Of a DNA stretch of 64,000 nt, positions 7,822 through 17,250 are shown one piece after another. The position numbers were made by a program, and so were the translations under genes. The DNA is from Cytophagaceae bacterium. GTDB taxonomy: Bacteria; Bacteroidota; Bacteroidia; Cytophagales; Spirosomataceae. The notes below the pieces were generated by a model. It did not search any database. It was not told the DNA's origin and saw nothing but the letters and a program-made list of their open reading frames with translations. The stretch is from positions 108,310 through 172,309 of the forward strand of contig JAIXOL010000033.1 in the NCBI GenBank assembly GCA_027486845.1, in the 5' to 3' direction. Position 1 is the first letter of the stretch. Every line of letters starts with the position of its first letter.

Positions 7822-10800
7822 ATGTACAAACTTTCCGTTAAAAAATGTTTGCTCGGAATATGCTGCTTACTAATAACTCAGCTTTCCTTTGCTCAAACAA
7901 AAGTGTCTGGAACAATTACAGACGCCACAACTAAAGAACCACTAATCGGTGTTAGTGTTCAAGTAAAAGGAAAAGTCGTAGGAACTATCACCAACACAAA
8001 AGGGGAGTTTTCTTTCAGTGTATCTACTCCTCCACCATTTACGCTCCTTATTTCCTCAGTAGGATACGAAAGTCAGGAAATGGCTGTTTCGGGAAACAGT
8101 GCTTCTATCAATGTTGCATTGAAAGAGCAAGCTGTTTTGGGTCAAGAAGTAGTAGTTTCTGCTTCAAGGGTTGAAGAATCAGTTTTGAAATCGGCAGCGG
8201 CTATTGAAAAAATGGATATTCGTACGATTCGTGAAACAGCTTCACCATCTTTTTACGATGCTTTGGCAAATATGAAAGGTATTGATATGACTACACAAGG
8301 TTTATTGTTTAAATCTATCAATATGCGTGGTTTTGGTGCTACTGGTAACCCTCGTACTGTGCAAATGATTGACGGAATGGACAATCAAGCTCCTGGATTA
8401 AACTTCCCTGTCGATAATATCGTAGGTATGCCTGAGCTTGATGTTGAAAGTGTTGAAGTTTTACCAGGTGCTGCATCTGCTCTTTATGGTCCAAATGCAA
8501 TTAATGGATTGGTTTTAATGAACAGCAAAAGCCCATTCTTATACCAAGGTTTAAGTGCAACGGTAAAAGCAGGTGTTATGAGTGCAAGCAACCGTGATGT
8601 TGTCAATACTCCAATGACTGATTTCTCGATGAGATATGCAAAGGCTTCGAAAAACAACAAATTTGCCTTTAAAGTAAACTTGGCATACATCACAGCTAAA
8701 GACTGGCAAGCAACAAACTATTCTAACCTAAATCTTGGTGGACAGCAAACGGGTTCAAGAGGTGCTGGAACAAAGACCGATTATGACGGTATGAATATTT
8801 ATGGTGACGAGGTTCAAGCAAACATGACCACTGTCGCTAATGGATTGATTGCAGCTAAATTATTGCCATCAGCCGCTTTAGGATTAATACCTAACGTAAA
8901 CGTTAGTAGAACAGGCTTTTTAGAAAAAGACATGGTTGACTATAACACAAAAAGCTTTAAAACAAATTTAGCTGCTCACTACCGAATTAGTGATAAAGTT
9001 GAGTTGGTAGGACAAGTAAATTATGGTTATGGAACAACTGTTTATACTGGGACAGGTAGATATTCGCTACGTAATTTCAACCTAACGCAAGCAAAGGTTG
9101 AATTAAGAGGTGATAACTTTACATTAAGAGCATACACTACTCAGGAGCGTTCTGGTCAGTCATATACTGCTGGTTTGGCTGCAGTTGCTATGCTAAATAG
9201 TGTTAAACCTCATGCAACATGGTTTGGTGAATACGTAGGGGCATTTGCTGCCGCTCGTGGTGCGGGCCAGTCTGAAGAACAAGCGGGAATTACAGCAAGA
9301 GGGGTTGCTGACAAAGGATTGCCAGCTCCAGGATCAGCAGCATATTCAACATTGCTAAATAAATTCCGTGATGCAGCGATTGTTGATGGTGGTGGTGCGT
9401 TTTTAGATAAAACAAATTTATACCATGCAGAAGGAGTTTATAACTTCAAAAATCAAATTAAATTTATTGATTTACTAGCTGGTGCAAACGTAAGACAATA
9501 TAGCTTACGCTCAAACGGAACATTATTTTCAGATAATAAAGAAGGCCGCTCAGGAACAATTCCAATTAATGAATATGGTGCGTTTATTCAAGGTGCAAAA
9601 AGCTTATTCAAGGACCACTTGAAATTATCGGCTTCGATTCGTTATGACAAAAGCCAAAACTTTGAAGGCTTCTTTACTCCGAGATTATCAGCAGTTGCTT
9701 CATTTGGCCAACAAAACTTTAGAGTATCTTACCAAACTGGTTATCGTATTCCAACGACTCAAAATCAATATATTGACTTGAGAACACCAGCTGGTACTTT
9801 GATTGGAGCACAGCCAGAATTTGATTCAAGATATAACTTAGCTAATGGAGTAGATTTAGCAACATTGACAGCATTTTCGATAGCTGCAGCACAGGAAGCA
9901 AAAAATATACAAGAAGGTAAAATAGCTGCAAATAAATATCTTACTTCTGCAGTATTAGCAAATGCACAAAAGTATGCTACTACGGCTGTTACATCACAGT
10001 TACCAGCTATTCAAGCCGGGGTAACTGCAGTAGTACAAGCTCAAGTTACAGCAGGCGTTACGGCACAAGTAAATGCAGGTGTAGCGGCAGGACAAATTCC
10101 TGCTAGCCAAGCTGCTGCAGCAATTGCAGCAGGGGTTGCCCAAACAATGGCATTGCCATCAACTCAAGCAACTATTGCATCAAATGTTCAAGCAACCTTG
10201 GTAAGCCAAATTACAGCGGTAACATCACAAGTAATCCCTGCTTATGGTTTAGCGGCTTTACCTAAATATCAAGCAGCTGCTTTGAAACCAGAAAAAATTT
10301 CTTCTTATGAAATTGGTTACAAAGGCTTGATTGCTAAGAAGTTATTTATTGACTCATATTTCTATACAAGTAAATATACAAACTTTATTGGTGGAACTGC
10401 AATACTTGTGCCAACAGCAGCAGCAGGTCCAAATTTACCAATTGAGTCTGGTCTTGGAAGTGCATCTACTCGTTCGGCATATTCTCGTGTAGCAAATTCT
10501 AAAGAAATTATCACGGCTAACGGATTTGCTATCAGCGGTAATTACTCTTTAACAAAAGGATTTAATGTTGGTGTAAACTATGCTCAAAACAACTTGAAAG
10601 GCTTTACAACAAGTCCAGAGCAACAATTTGCAGGTTATAACACACCAAAAAATCGTTATAATGTGAGTTTTGGTAAGCGTTTGAACAGTGGTGATAAATT
10701 TGGTTTCAATATTAATTTAAGACACCAAGATGAGTTTGTATGGGAAGCTAGTTTCAACCAACCAACCACAACAGGTATTGCTTCATTTACAAATACAATC

Positions 10801-10980
10801 GTACCAGCTGTAACTACATTTGATGCTCAAGTAAGCTATAAATTATCTTCAATGAAATCAATCATCAAATTGGGTGGTACAAATATCGGTGGCAAACCAT
10901 ATATTCAAGCTTATGGCAGTGCAGCCGTTGGCTCAATGTACTACGTAGCTATTACGTTCGATGAATTATTGAACAAATAA
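7822..10980 (+). CDS. TonB-dependent receptor with CarboxypepD_reg-like domain and a large Ala-rich insertion
   Basis: Outer-membrane active-transport porin of 1052 residues. A signal peptide ends near SFAQ (residue 25). A carboxypeptidase-regulatory-like domain follows (VSGTITDATTKEPLIGVSVQV, about 28-110), then the plug (about 115-230, with IDGMDNQAPG and VEVLPGAASALYGPNAING) and a beta-barrel ending in an aromatic-containing strand. Roughly residues 687-813 are unusually rich in Ala, Val, Gln and Thr and read as helical low-complexity sequence; a smaller Ala-rich stretch lies near 455-520. Both fall between barrel strands, so they are likely surface loops. The gene stands alone without a SusD partner. 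The upstream 26-bp element shared with an SCP2/acyl-CoA dehydrogenase group hints at a lipid-like ligand (inference). Confidence 0.9.
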   Translation: MYKLSVKKCLLGICCLLITQLSFAQTKVSGTITDATTKEPLIGVSVQVKGKVVGTITNTKGEFSFSVSTPPPFTLLISSVGYESQEMAVSGNSASINVALKEQAVLGQEVVVSASRVEESVLKSAAAIEKMDIRTIRETASPSFYDALANMKGIDMTTQGLLFKSINMRGFGATGNPRTVQMIDGMDNQAPGLNFPVDNIVGMPELDVESVEVLPGAASALYGPNAINGLVLMNSKSPFLYQGLSATVKAGVMSASNRDVVNTPMTDFSMRYAKASKNNKFAFKVNLAYITAKDWQATNYSNLNLGGQQTGSRGAGTKTDYDGMNIYGDEVQANMTTVANGLIAAKLLPSAALGLIPNVNVSRTGFLEKDMVDYNTKSFKTNLAAHYRISDKVELVGQVNYGYGTTVYTGTGRYSLRNFNLTQAKVELRGDNFTLRAYTTQERSGQSYTAGLAAVAMLNSVKPHATWFGEYVGAFAAARGAGQSEEQAGITARGVADKGLPAPGSAAYSTLLNKFRDAAIVDGGGAFLDKTNLYHAEGVYNFKNQIKFIDLLAGANVRQYSLRSNGTLFSDNKEGRSGTIPINEYGAFIQGAKSLFKDHLKLSASIRYDKSQNFEGFFTPRLSAVASFGQQNFRVSYQTGYRIPTTQNQYIDLRTPAGTLIGAQPEFDSRYNLANGVDLATLTAFSIAAAQEAKNIQEGKIAANKYLTSAVLANAQKYATTAVTSQLPAIQAGVTAVVQAQVTAGVTAQVNAGVAAGQIPASQAAAAIAAGVAQTMALPSTQATIASNVQATLVSQITAVTSQVIPAYGLAALPKYQAAALKPEKISSYEIGYKGLIAKKLFIDSYFYTSKYTNFIGGTAILVPTAAAGPNLPIESGLGSASTRSAYSRVANSKEIITANGFAISGNYSLTKGFNVGVNYAQNNLKGFTTSPEQQFAGYNTPKNRYNVSFGKRLNSGDKFGFNINLRHQDEFVWEASFNQPTTTGIASFTNTIVPAVTTFDAQVSYKLSSMKSIIKLGGTNIGGKPYIQAYGSAAVGSMYYVAITFDELLNK

Positions 10981-11033
10981 TAATGAATAAACGATTTTAT
11001 TAATTTTCATAATTTTCTTTGGTTTAAGTCAGA

Positions 11034-11061
11034 AAAGAGCTTCCATTTGGAGGTTCTTTTT
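11034..11061 (+). terminator. Intrinsic terminator after the TonB-dependent receptor
   Basis: Stem AAGAGCTTCC/GGAGGTTCTT with a short loop followed by a T-run, about 55 bp after the stop codon at 10980. Confidence 0.7.
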
Positions 11062-11157
11062 TTGTTTGGAAGAATCTTAAAATATTTATACAAATCAATT
11101 ACCTTTGTGGCTGTAAAAAATGATTGTCTTTATAGGATTAAAATTTATAAATAAGCG

Positions 11158-12390
11158 ATGGCAAAAATCAAAGTAGCAAATCCAGTAGTTGAGTTAGATG
11201 GCGACGAAATGACTCGTATCATTTGGCGATTTATCAAAGAAAAATTAATTGTTCCATATCTTGACTTGGACATAAAATATTATGACCTCGGAATCGAGTA
11301 TCGTGATGAAACAAACGACCAAGTAACGATTGATTCGGCAAATGCTATCAAAGAATACGGCGTGGGTATCAAGTGTGCAACTATCACACCTGACGAAGCT
11401 CGTGTAAAAGAATTCAACTTGAAACAAATGTGGAAATCACCCAATGGAACTATCCGTAATATATTGGATGGTACTGTTTTCCGTGAGCCAATCGTTTGTC
11501 AAAATGTTCCTCGTTTGGTTTCAAACTGGACTTCTCCAATCATCGTTGGCCGCCACGCTTTTGGTGACCAATATAAAGCAACAGATTTCGTTGTGAAAGG
11601 TGCAGGAAAACTAACGATGAAGTTTGAAGGTGCTGATGGCACTGTACAAGAATACGAAATCTTTAACTACAAAGGTGGTGGAGTTGCAATGGGTATGTAC
11701 AACACCGACGATTCAATCCGTGGTTTTGCACACTCATGTTTCAATGTAGCATTAAACAAAAAATGGCCTCTTTATCTTTCTACAAAAAATACAATTTTGA
11801 AGAAATACGATGGCCGTTTCAAAGATATTTTTGAAGAAATCTATCAAGCAGACTATAAAGCTAAGTTTGAAGAAGCCGGAATCGTTTACGAACATCGTTT
11901 AATTGACGACATGGTAGCTTCAGCTTTAAAATGGAGCGGTTCATTCGTTTGGGCTTGTAAAAACTACGATGGTGACGTTCAGTCTGACTCAGTAGCTCAA
12001 GGTTTCGGTTCTTTGGGATTGATGACTTCGGTACTTGTTACACCAGATGGAGAAACAATGGAGGCAGAAGCTGCTCACGGAACAGTAACTCGTCATTACC
12101 GTGACCATCAAGCTGGAAAACCAACATCAACAAACCCAATTGCATCTATATTTGCTTGGACTCGTGGTTTGGAGTTCCGTGGTAAATTAGATGGCAACCA
12201 AGAATTAATTGATTTCTGCCAAGCATTAGAGCAAGTTTGTGTTGAAACGGTTGAGTCGGGTAAAATGACTAAAGATTTAGCGGTTTGTATTCACGGAAAC
12301 AAAGTTTCACACGGCGAGCACTATCTTTATACTGAAGAATTCTTAGATGCTATTGACCAAAATTTACAGGCCAAATTAGCTGCAAAGTAA
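11158..12390 (+). CDS. icd: NADP-dependent isocitrate dehydrogenase, homodimeric eukaryotic-like type
   Basis: Oxidises isocitrate to 2-oxoglutarate in the TCA cycle. The 410-residue sequence follows the mitochondrial/cytosolic IDH pattern rather than the E. coli Icd pattern: [14 protein letters not shown] at the N-terminus, [16 protein letters not shown], the substrate-loop [34 protein letters not shown], the catalytic-Lys/Asp region [29 protein letters not shown], and the coenzyme stretch [29 protein letters not shown]. It is monocistronic, with a terminator at 12415. The sequence matches the family along its whole length. Confidence 0.97.
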   Translation: MAKIKVANPVVELDGDEMTRIIWRFIKEKLIVPYLDLDIKYYDLGIEYRDETNDQVTIDSANAIKEYGVGIKCATITPDEARVKEFNLKQMWKSPNGTIRNILDGTVFREPIVCQNVPRLVSNWTSPIIVGRHAFGDQYKATDFVVKGAGKLTMKFEGADGTVQEYEIFNYKGGGVAMGMYNTDDSIRGFAHSCFNVALNKKWPLYLSTKNTILKKYDGRFKDIFEEIYQADYKAKFEEAGIVYEHRLIDDMVASALKWSGSFVWACKNYDGDVQSDSVAQGFGSLGLMTSVLVTPDGETMEAEAAHGTVTRHYRDHQAGKPTSTNPIASIFAWTRGLEFRGKLDGNQELIDFCQALEQVCVETVESGKMTKDLAVCIHGNKVSHGEHYLYTEEFLDAIDQNLQAKLAAK

Positions 12391-12414
12391 TAATAAACCC
12401 CTCTATAAAAACCC

Positions 12415-12446
12415 AAATGCCTCGACTGTAACGGTTGGGGCATTTT
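12415..12446 (+). terminator. Intrinsic terminator after icd
   Basis: Stem AAATGCCTC.../...GGGGCATTT with a short loop, then a T-run, about 25 bp after the icd stop. Confidence 0.75.
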
Positions 12447-12620
12447 TTGTGGATATGATAGAAAGTATGTTGCTTTTTCTGAAAAAATCTTCCGCAATAG
12501 AAACATTGATGATGGTTGATACTCTATCATTTTAGAGATTACCGAAACTAAGTTCCAAAAATAATTATCCGATAAAATGTTTTTTCCTTAACTTAGCTTC
12601 AAAATTGAAACAAAATTAAG

Positions 12621-13610
12621 ATGATAAAAAATATTAATTGGGGAATAATTGGTGTAGGAAAAATTGCAGAAAAATTTGCAACTGACTTGAAAGCCGTAAA
12701 AAACGCCCAACTGCATGCTGTTGCCTCTTCCTCTTCGCTCGAACGAGCTAAAGATTTTGCCGAACGCTACGAAGCCCCCTATTTCTACGATTCTTACGAA
12801 AGTATCTTCCAAACCCCCGATTTAGATGTCATTTACATCGCCACGCCACATACCTTGCACGCCGAAAATGCTATTTTATGCTTAAAAAATAAAGTACCTG
12901 TTTTGTGCGAAAAACCATTTGCCATGAACCTAAAGCAAGTGCAGAAAATGGTTGAATCGGCTCGTGAGAACGATACTTTTTTGATGGAGGCCATGTGGAC
13001 TCGGTTTATTCCTGCCATTCAAAAAACTTTAGATTTAATTTCCGAAGGGCGTATCGGAAAAGTAAGAAACATACAAGCTGACTTTGGGTTTAATGCTCCT
13101 TTTTTGCCCGAAAAACGCTTACTAAATCAGAGTCTTGGTGGCGGAGCTTTGCTTGATATTGGTATTTATCCAGCTTATTTAAGCTTACTTTTATTGGGCT
13201 ATCCTTCTGAAATACAAGCTATTAGTAATTTTGGAGAAACTGGAATCGACGAAACTACCAGCTTTATTTTGGCCTATAAAAATGAAGCAACAGCCAATTT
13301 AAGTTGTACGCTCAAGTCTAATACCCGTACCGAAGCCTTAATTTACGGCGAAAATGGCTATATTCTCATCGAAGGTCGATTTATGGAGGCAAAACAAATC
13401 ACGCTTTTTGAAAACGATAAAAAGCCTGTAGAGTATATTTTTCCACGAAAAACTTTTGGATATAATTTTGAAATTGAAGAAGTGAGTCAGTGTGTGAGAG
13501 AAGGAAAAAAAGAAAGCAGAAGAATGCCACTCTCGATGAGCGTAAAACTGATAAGTCTTTTAGATGAAATCAGACAAAAAGCAGGAATTATTTATGAAGA
13601 AATAGACTAA
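12621..13610 (+). CDS. Gfo/Idh/MocA family NAD(P)-dependent oxidoreductase
   Basis: 329 residues. The N-terminal Rossmann motif is WGIIGVGKIAEKF (residues about 6-18). The family's EKP motif is in VPVLCEKPFAMN near residue 97, and the Lys there is the usual catalytic residue. The MEAMWTRFIPAIQK segment and the C-terminal alpha/beta domain GGGALLDIGIYPAYL resemble the dimeric dihydrodiol dehydrogenase-like branch. The substrate is probably a sugar or cyclitol derivative but cannot be specified. The gene is flanked by terminators on both sides and converges with ndk, so it is likely monocistronic. Confidence 0.9.
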   Translation: MIKNINWGIIGVGKIAEKFATDLKAVKNAQLHAVASSSSLERAKDFAERYEAPYFYDSYESIFQTPDLDVIYIATPHTLHAENAILCLKNKVPVLCEKPFAMNLKQVQKMVESARENDTFLMEAMWTRFIPAIQKTLDLISEGRIGKVRNIQADFGFNAPFLPEKRLLNQSLGGGALLDIGIYPAYLSLLLLGYPSEIQAISNFGETGIDETTSFILAYKNEATANLSCTLKSNTRTEALIYGENGYILIEGRFMEAKQITLFENDKKPVEYIFPRKTFGYNFEIEEVSQCVREGKKESRRMPLSMSVKLISLLDEIRQKAGIIYEEID

Positions 13611-13616
13611 AACAGT

Positions 13617-13677
13617 CGATAGTCAATAGAAAACGGTCGATAGAAAAAAACTGTCGTCCGTAGTCTATTGACTGTCG
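13617..13677. terminator. Inverted repeat between convergent genes
   Basis: Arms of 14 bp with one wobble pair (13617-13630 and 13664-13677; core AGTCAATAGA/TCTATTGACT) around a 33-nt loop. It separates the Gfo/Idh/MocA gene from ndk. The same TCTATTGACTGT word recurs at 36272, also just outside a convergent junction, so it may be a dispersed repeat as well. Confidence 0.5.
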
Positions 13678-13685
13678 TCTAAAAA

Positions 13686-14105
13686 TCAATACTGCTCAAT
13701 AGTTCCAAAGAAAAACGAACCTTCGATGGCTGCGTTTTCATCAGAATCTGAACCGTGAATGGCATTTTCGCCCATTGATATTGCATATTTTTTACGAATC
13801 GTTCCTTCTTCGGCATTTGCTGGATTTGTTGCACCAATCAAAGTACGGAAATCTGCTACTGCATTTTCTTTCTCCAAAATCATTGGAACAATAGCTCCTG
13901 ATGACATCATTTCGCATAATTCGCCATAAAAACCTCTTTCTTTATGTACTTCGTAGAATTTACCTGCTTGTTCGGCTGATAATTTTGTTTTTTTCATTGC
14001 CACGATTCTGAAACCTGCTGCTTCAATCATTGCTGTAATTCCACCGATATTATTTGCAGCCACAGCGTGGGGCTTAATCATCGTGAATGTTCTGTTTGTT
14101 GACAT
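13686..14105 (-). CDS. ndk: Nucleoside diphosphate kinase
   Basis: Transfers the gamma phosphate from ATP to nucleoside diphosphates through a phosphohistidine. The 139-residue length is normal. [17 protein letters not shown] is the N-terminal block, and [28 protein letters not shown] and [24 protein letters not shown] are the middle blocks. The active-site signature is [12 protein letters not shown], where His is the phosphorylated residue. The usual NIVHGSDS or NAVHGSDS appears here as NAIHGSDS, a conservative change. The gene is monocistronic on the minus strand. Confidence 0.97.
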   Translation of the reverse strand: MSTNRTFTMIKPHAVAANNIGGITAMIEAAGFRIVAMKKTKLSAEQAGKFYEVHKERGFYGELCEMMSSGAIVPMILEKENAVADFRTLIGATNPANAEEGTIRKKYAISMGENAIHGSDSDENAAIEGSFFFGTIEQY

Positions 14106-14246
14106 GTGTAATAATATTTTGTTTAATATTTTTTACAAAATTACTTATTTTTCTTTGAAAAAGAGCATTTAGACAGGTTTTGTAGCACAAGTTTCCAACT
14201 TATGTATGCGAGGTAAATCGGAATTGCTAATAACCATGTTATATAC

Positions 14247-15518
14247 TCAAACTTTAAAAATCATCTTCTTTCTATCAAACAAAATCAAGATAACGAACCA
14301 AATCACCAAGTAAGTCAAAGCACCAGCCAAAGAAGCATTTTTTGGTTCAGTGAAAAATGGCAAAATCCAATGGCTATAAAACCACGAGACCAAACCAACA
14401 TTTGGGTGTTCGAGGTTTTCTGGCTGTGCTATTTTTATCATATTCAAAACTCGTGGAATAATTCCCGAAAAGAAAAAAACTAACATCGGGTTTACACCAA
14501 AAATCACAAAAGGTTTTGTCCAAACATCAAATTCAAGTACATCAATCAAAAAATACAATGCTCCGAGGACAATCAAGGCAATTCCTGCGGCATAACAAAC
14601 ATACGAACTTGTCCATAACGCTTTATTTATCGGAAAAAAATCACTCCAAAGTATGCCTAACATTACACTTACCACCCCTGTCGAAAGTAGATAAATTACT
14701 TTTTTGTTTTTCGGAAAATCATTGGTCAATAATTTTCCAGTAAAAACACCAGCCAAACCAGTTCCGATGGCAGGAATTGTACTTAAAATCCCTTCGGGAT
14801 CCCAAGTTTTTGAAGTTACCCAAAGATGTCCCGGCAATAAATAATTATCAAGCCAAGCAGCAAGATTTGTGCCTTTTTCAAAGTTAGCTGCTCCCACGTT
14901 TGGCACATCAACAAGAGCCATCAACGCCCAATATCCCAGCAAGCAGGCAAAGCCGATAATGATTTGGACGGTGGTGTTTGTCGTGGCATAAATAATTGAA
15001 ACGATTAAATATACAACCGCAATTCGCTGTAAAACCCCAGGAATTCTGACAGAGGCAAAATCCTCAAAGCCGCCAAAACACAATATCATCATCAGAGAAA
15101 ATAGTCCGACAGAAATGTAGAGTTGCTTTTTACGGTCGTATTCGCCTAATAATAAAACTGTTACGATTGCCGTAAAAATTAAACGAACGAGCATTAGAGG
15201 AATGCCTTCGAGCGAGCCAAGATGGATTTTTGAGAAAAAATTGAGCGATAAACCCAAAAGAAATATTCTTAATGCACGGGTGATTATTCTTTCTAAAACC
15301 GATTTGTCAAACTTCTTTACGGGCATAGAAAGTACCGTTGAAATGCCAACAATAAATAAGAAAAACGGAAACACTAAATCTGTTGGCGTACAGCCATGCC
15401 ATTCGGCGTGTTCGAGTGGAGCGTAGATATGTCCCCAGTCACCTGGATTATTTACGATGGTCATGAGCATGATGGTCATACCTCTGAAAACATCAAGTGA
15501 AGTAAGGCGTACTTTCAT
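14247..15518 (-). CDS. HGSNAT/NagX-like membrane acyltransferase family protein (DUF5009-like)
   Basis: 423-residue integral membrane protein with about ten hydrophobic segments. The N-terminus RLTSLDVFRGMTIMLMTIVNNPGDW and the following HAEWHGCTPTDLVFPFFLFIVG are typical of bacterial relatives of heparan-alpha-glucosaminide N-acetyltransferase, a family that moves acetyl groups to amino sugars across a membrane. The His in the HGCTPTDL region corresponds to a conserved family position. The bacterial homologue NagX is linked to N-acetylglucosamine use, but no amino-sugar genes are adjacent here. Monocistronic between ndk and the FGGY gene. The family call is good; the reaction in this organism is inferred. 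Confidence 0.85.
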   Translation of the reverse strand: MKVRLTSLDVFRGMTIMLMTIVNNPGDWGHIYAPLEHAEWHGCTPTDLVFPFFLFIVGISTVLSMPVKKFDKSVLERIITRALRIFLLGLSLNFFSKIHLGSLEGIPLMLVRLIFTAIVTVLLLGEYDRKKQLYISVGLFSLMMILCFGGFEDFASVRIPGVLQRIAVVYLIVSIIYATTNTTVQIIIGFACLLGYWALMALVDVPNVGAANFEKGTNLAAWLDNYLLPGHLWVTSKTWDPEGILSTIPAIGTGLAGVFTGKLLTNDFPKNKKVIYLLSTGVVSVMLGILWSDFFPINKALWTSSYVCYAAGIALIVLGALYFLIDVLEFDVWTKPFVIFGVNPMLVFFFSGIIPRVLNMIKIAQPENLEHPNVGLVSWFYSHWILPFFTEPKNASLAGALTYLVIWFVILILFDRKKMIFKV

Positions 15519-15632
15519 TAATTTTAATTGTTTATTAATTTATCTGCAAGATAAAGAAAGTGATTTGAAAATTTGGAAATAAATTAGTCAACAAAAAGCA
15601 TCTAAATGGCAAATCATTATCAAATTGTCAAA

Positions 15633-17156
15633 TTATTCTTGATTTTGTTGTAATTCTGCAATTGAATCGAATTCATCGGCGAGTTTATAGCTCAATCTTT
15701 CAAAAACCGTATAAAATTTCTGATATTTCTGATGATTTACTTGATTTGGAAGGTAGATTTTAGATGATTGAATGGTTTTCGCAGCTACTTCCAGCGAACT
15801 AAAAACACCCATTTCGGTCAAAGCGAGCATTGCTGCTCCGACATTTGCACTATCATAATTATCATTGATATTTACTTTCTTTCCAAACATATCCGAGATA
15901 ATCTGTGACCAAAGTGGAAGCGTGGCATAAGTGCCATTAACATACAAATTGTCAATTTTTCGATGCGTTTGAAGAAGCTTTCCGATGCTGTAAATTTCAA
16001 ACAAAATTCCTTCGATGGTTGCTCTCACAAAATGAGGTTGCTCATGGGTAATATTTATGCCAAAATAAACACCACGGGCATTGGCGTTCCAAAGTGGAGC
16101 TCTTTCGCCTAATAAATAAGGCAAAAAAAGTAGTCCATTTGATCCTGCCGATACTTGGGCTGCATCTTTAAACAAATCGTTGATGCTATCTTCAAAATCA
16201 AGGCCATTATTGAAATTGCCAAACTGTCGAGCAAACCACTCGAAAGCCACACCGCCATTATTGGTTGGCCCGCCTGAAATGTAAAGCCCTTTATCAAGAA
16301 TATAATTAAAAAAACGTTGTTTTTCATCTTGTAAAACCTCATTTCTGGCAACCCTCACCGCTCCGCTTGAAGTTATGGAAATAGTTGCTTGTCCTTCTCC
16401 AATAACGCCAGAACCGAGTGTCGCCAAACAACCATCACTGCTACCGATAATCAATTTGGTTTTGTCAGAAAGCCTTAGAGATTTTGCCAAAGCAGGGCGA
16501 AGTCTCAGTTCAGAATTAAAAATTGAAGTTGGTTCAGAAAGATGTTGACTTGAAATTCCTGCAAAATTCAGAGATTTTTGTTCCCACTTCAAATCATGGA
16601 TATTAAAAAGCCCAGTTGCCGAAGCCAAGCTATAATCGATTAAATAATCGCCTGTGAATTGATATAAAATGTACTCTTTCAGCGAAATAAATTTGCTTGT
16701 TTTTACAAAACGCTTTGGGTCATGGTTTTTAATCCAAGCTATTTTTGCCAAAGGTGACATCGGGTGAATTGGTGTACCCGTAGCCCGATAAATTTCTATT
16801 CCCAAAGCGGAGTTTTTTAATTCGCTTGCCACTTTAATTGCCCTATTATCTGCCCAAATAATGGCATTTCCCAAAGGAACACCATTTTTATCAACAGCCA
16901 AAACACTGTGCATTGATGAACTAAAAACAATTGATAGTACTTTGTTTTTTTTCATAAAAACAGGGTCATTGAGCAAGCCTTTTAGCACAAAAAGCACCGT
17001 AATAAAAACCTGTTCGGGGTCTTGCTCACTGATGTCTGGCTGTGCATGAAAGGTTGGATACGTGCCTTTTCGGGCAGCTATTTGCTTACCTGTTAGGTCA
17101 AAAGCGATAATCCGTACTACTGTTGTCTCGATGTCGATTGTAATGATTGTTTCCAT
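15633..17156 (-). CDS. FGGY-family carbohydrate kinase paralogue with diverged ATP-site motifs
   Basis: 507 residues and full FGGY length, closest by eye to gluconokinase and clearly paralogous to the gene at 24218. Both share MHS-xx-AVD, I(I/V)WADNRAI, RTG/ATGTPIHP, (D/E)-SLASATG and LPY(L/I)LGERAP-WNA-A-G. The sugar side and the likely catalytic-base segment (GSSDG) are kept. All three nucleotide-site motifs deviate: phosphate-1 reads DIETT instead of DIGTT (Glu at residue 10), phosphate-2 reads ITSSGA instead of MGTSGA (near 262), and the adenosine motif reads VNGTYATL instead of ASGGFAKS (near 404). It may therefore be a weak kinase or a non-catalytic sugar-binding protein (inference). 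The start at 17156 follows a GGAG-type ribosome site; an 11-residue longer frame exists. Adjacent to and downstream of the AraC gene. Confidence 0.8.
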   Translation of the reverse strand: METIITIDIETTVVRIIAFDLTGKQIAARKGTYPTFHAQPDISEQDPEQVFITVLFVLKGLLNDPVFMKKNKVLSIVFSSSMHSVLAVDKNGVPLGNAIIWADNRAIKVASELKNSALGIEIYRATGTPIHPMSPLAKIAWIKNHDPKRFVKTSKFISLKEYILYQFTGDYLIDYSLASATGLFNIHDLKWEQKSLNFAGISSQHLSEPTSIFNSELRLRPALAKSLRLSDKTKLIIGSSDGCLATLGSGVIGEGQATISITSSGAVRVARNEVLQDEKQRFFNYILDKGLYISGGPTNNGGVAFEWFARQFGNFNNGLDFEDSINDLFKDAAQVSAGSNGLLFLPYLLGERAPLWNANARGVYFGINITHEQPHFVRATIEGILFEIYSIGKLLQTHRKIDNLYVNGTYATLPLWSQIISDMFGKKVNINDNYDSANVGAAMLALTEMGVFSSLEVAAKTIQSSKIYLPNQVNHQKYQKFYTVFERLSYKLADEFDSIAELQQNQE

Positions 17157-17224
17157 AATATGCCGCTCCCCGTATGTAAAGGGAATCAAAAAGCTTTATT
17201 TACAAGTTACTAAAGTATTCTCTT

Positions 17225-17250
17225 CAACCCCACTTTATGGGTTGGGGGGT
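17225..17250. repeat. G/C-run repeat at the 3' end of the AraC gene
   Basis: CAACCC/GGGTTG arms (17225-17230, 17239-17244) followed by a G-run. It is similar to the runs near 626-685 and 23174-23194. It overlaps the last codons of the AraC gene, which encode the C-terminal PPNP. Confidence 0.5.
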
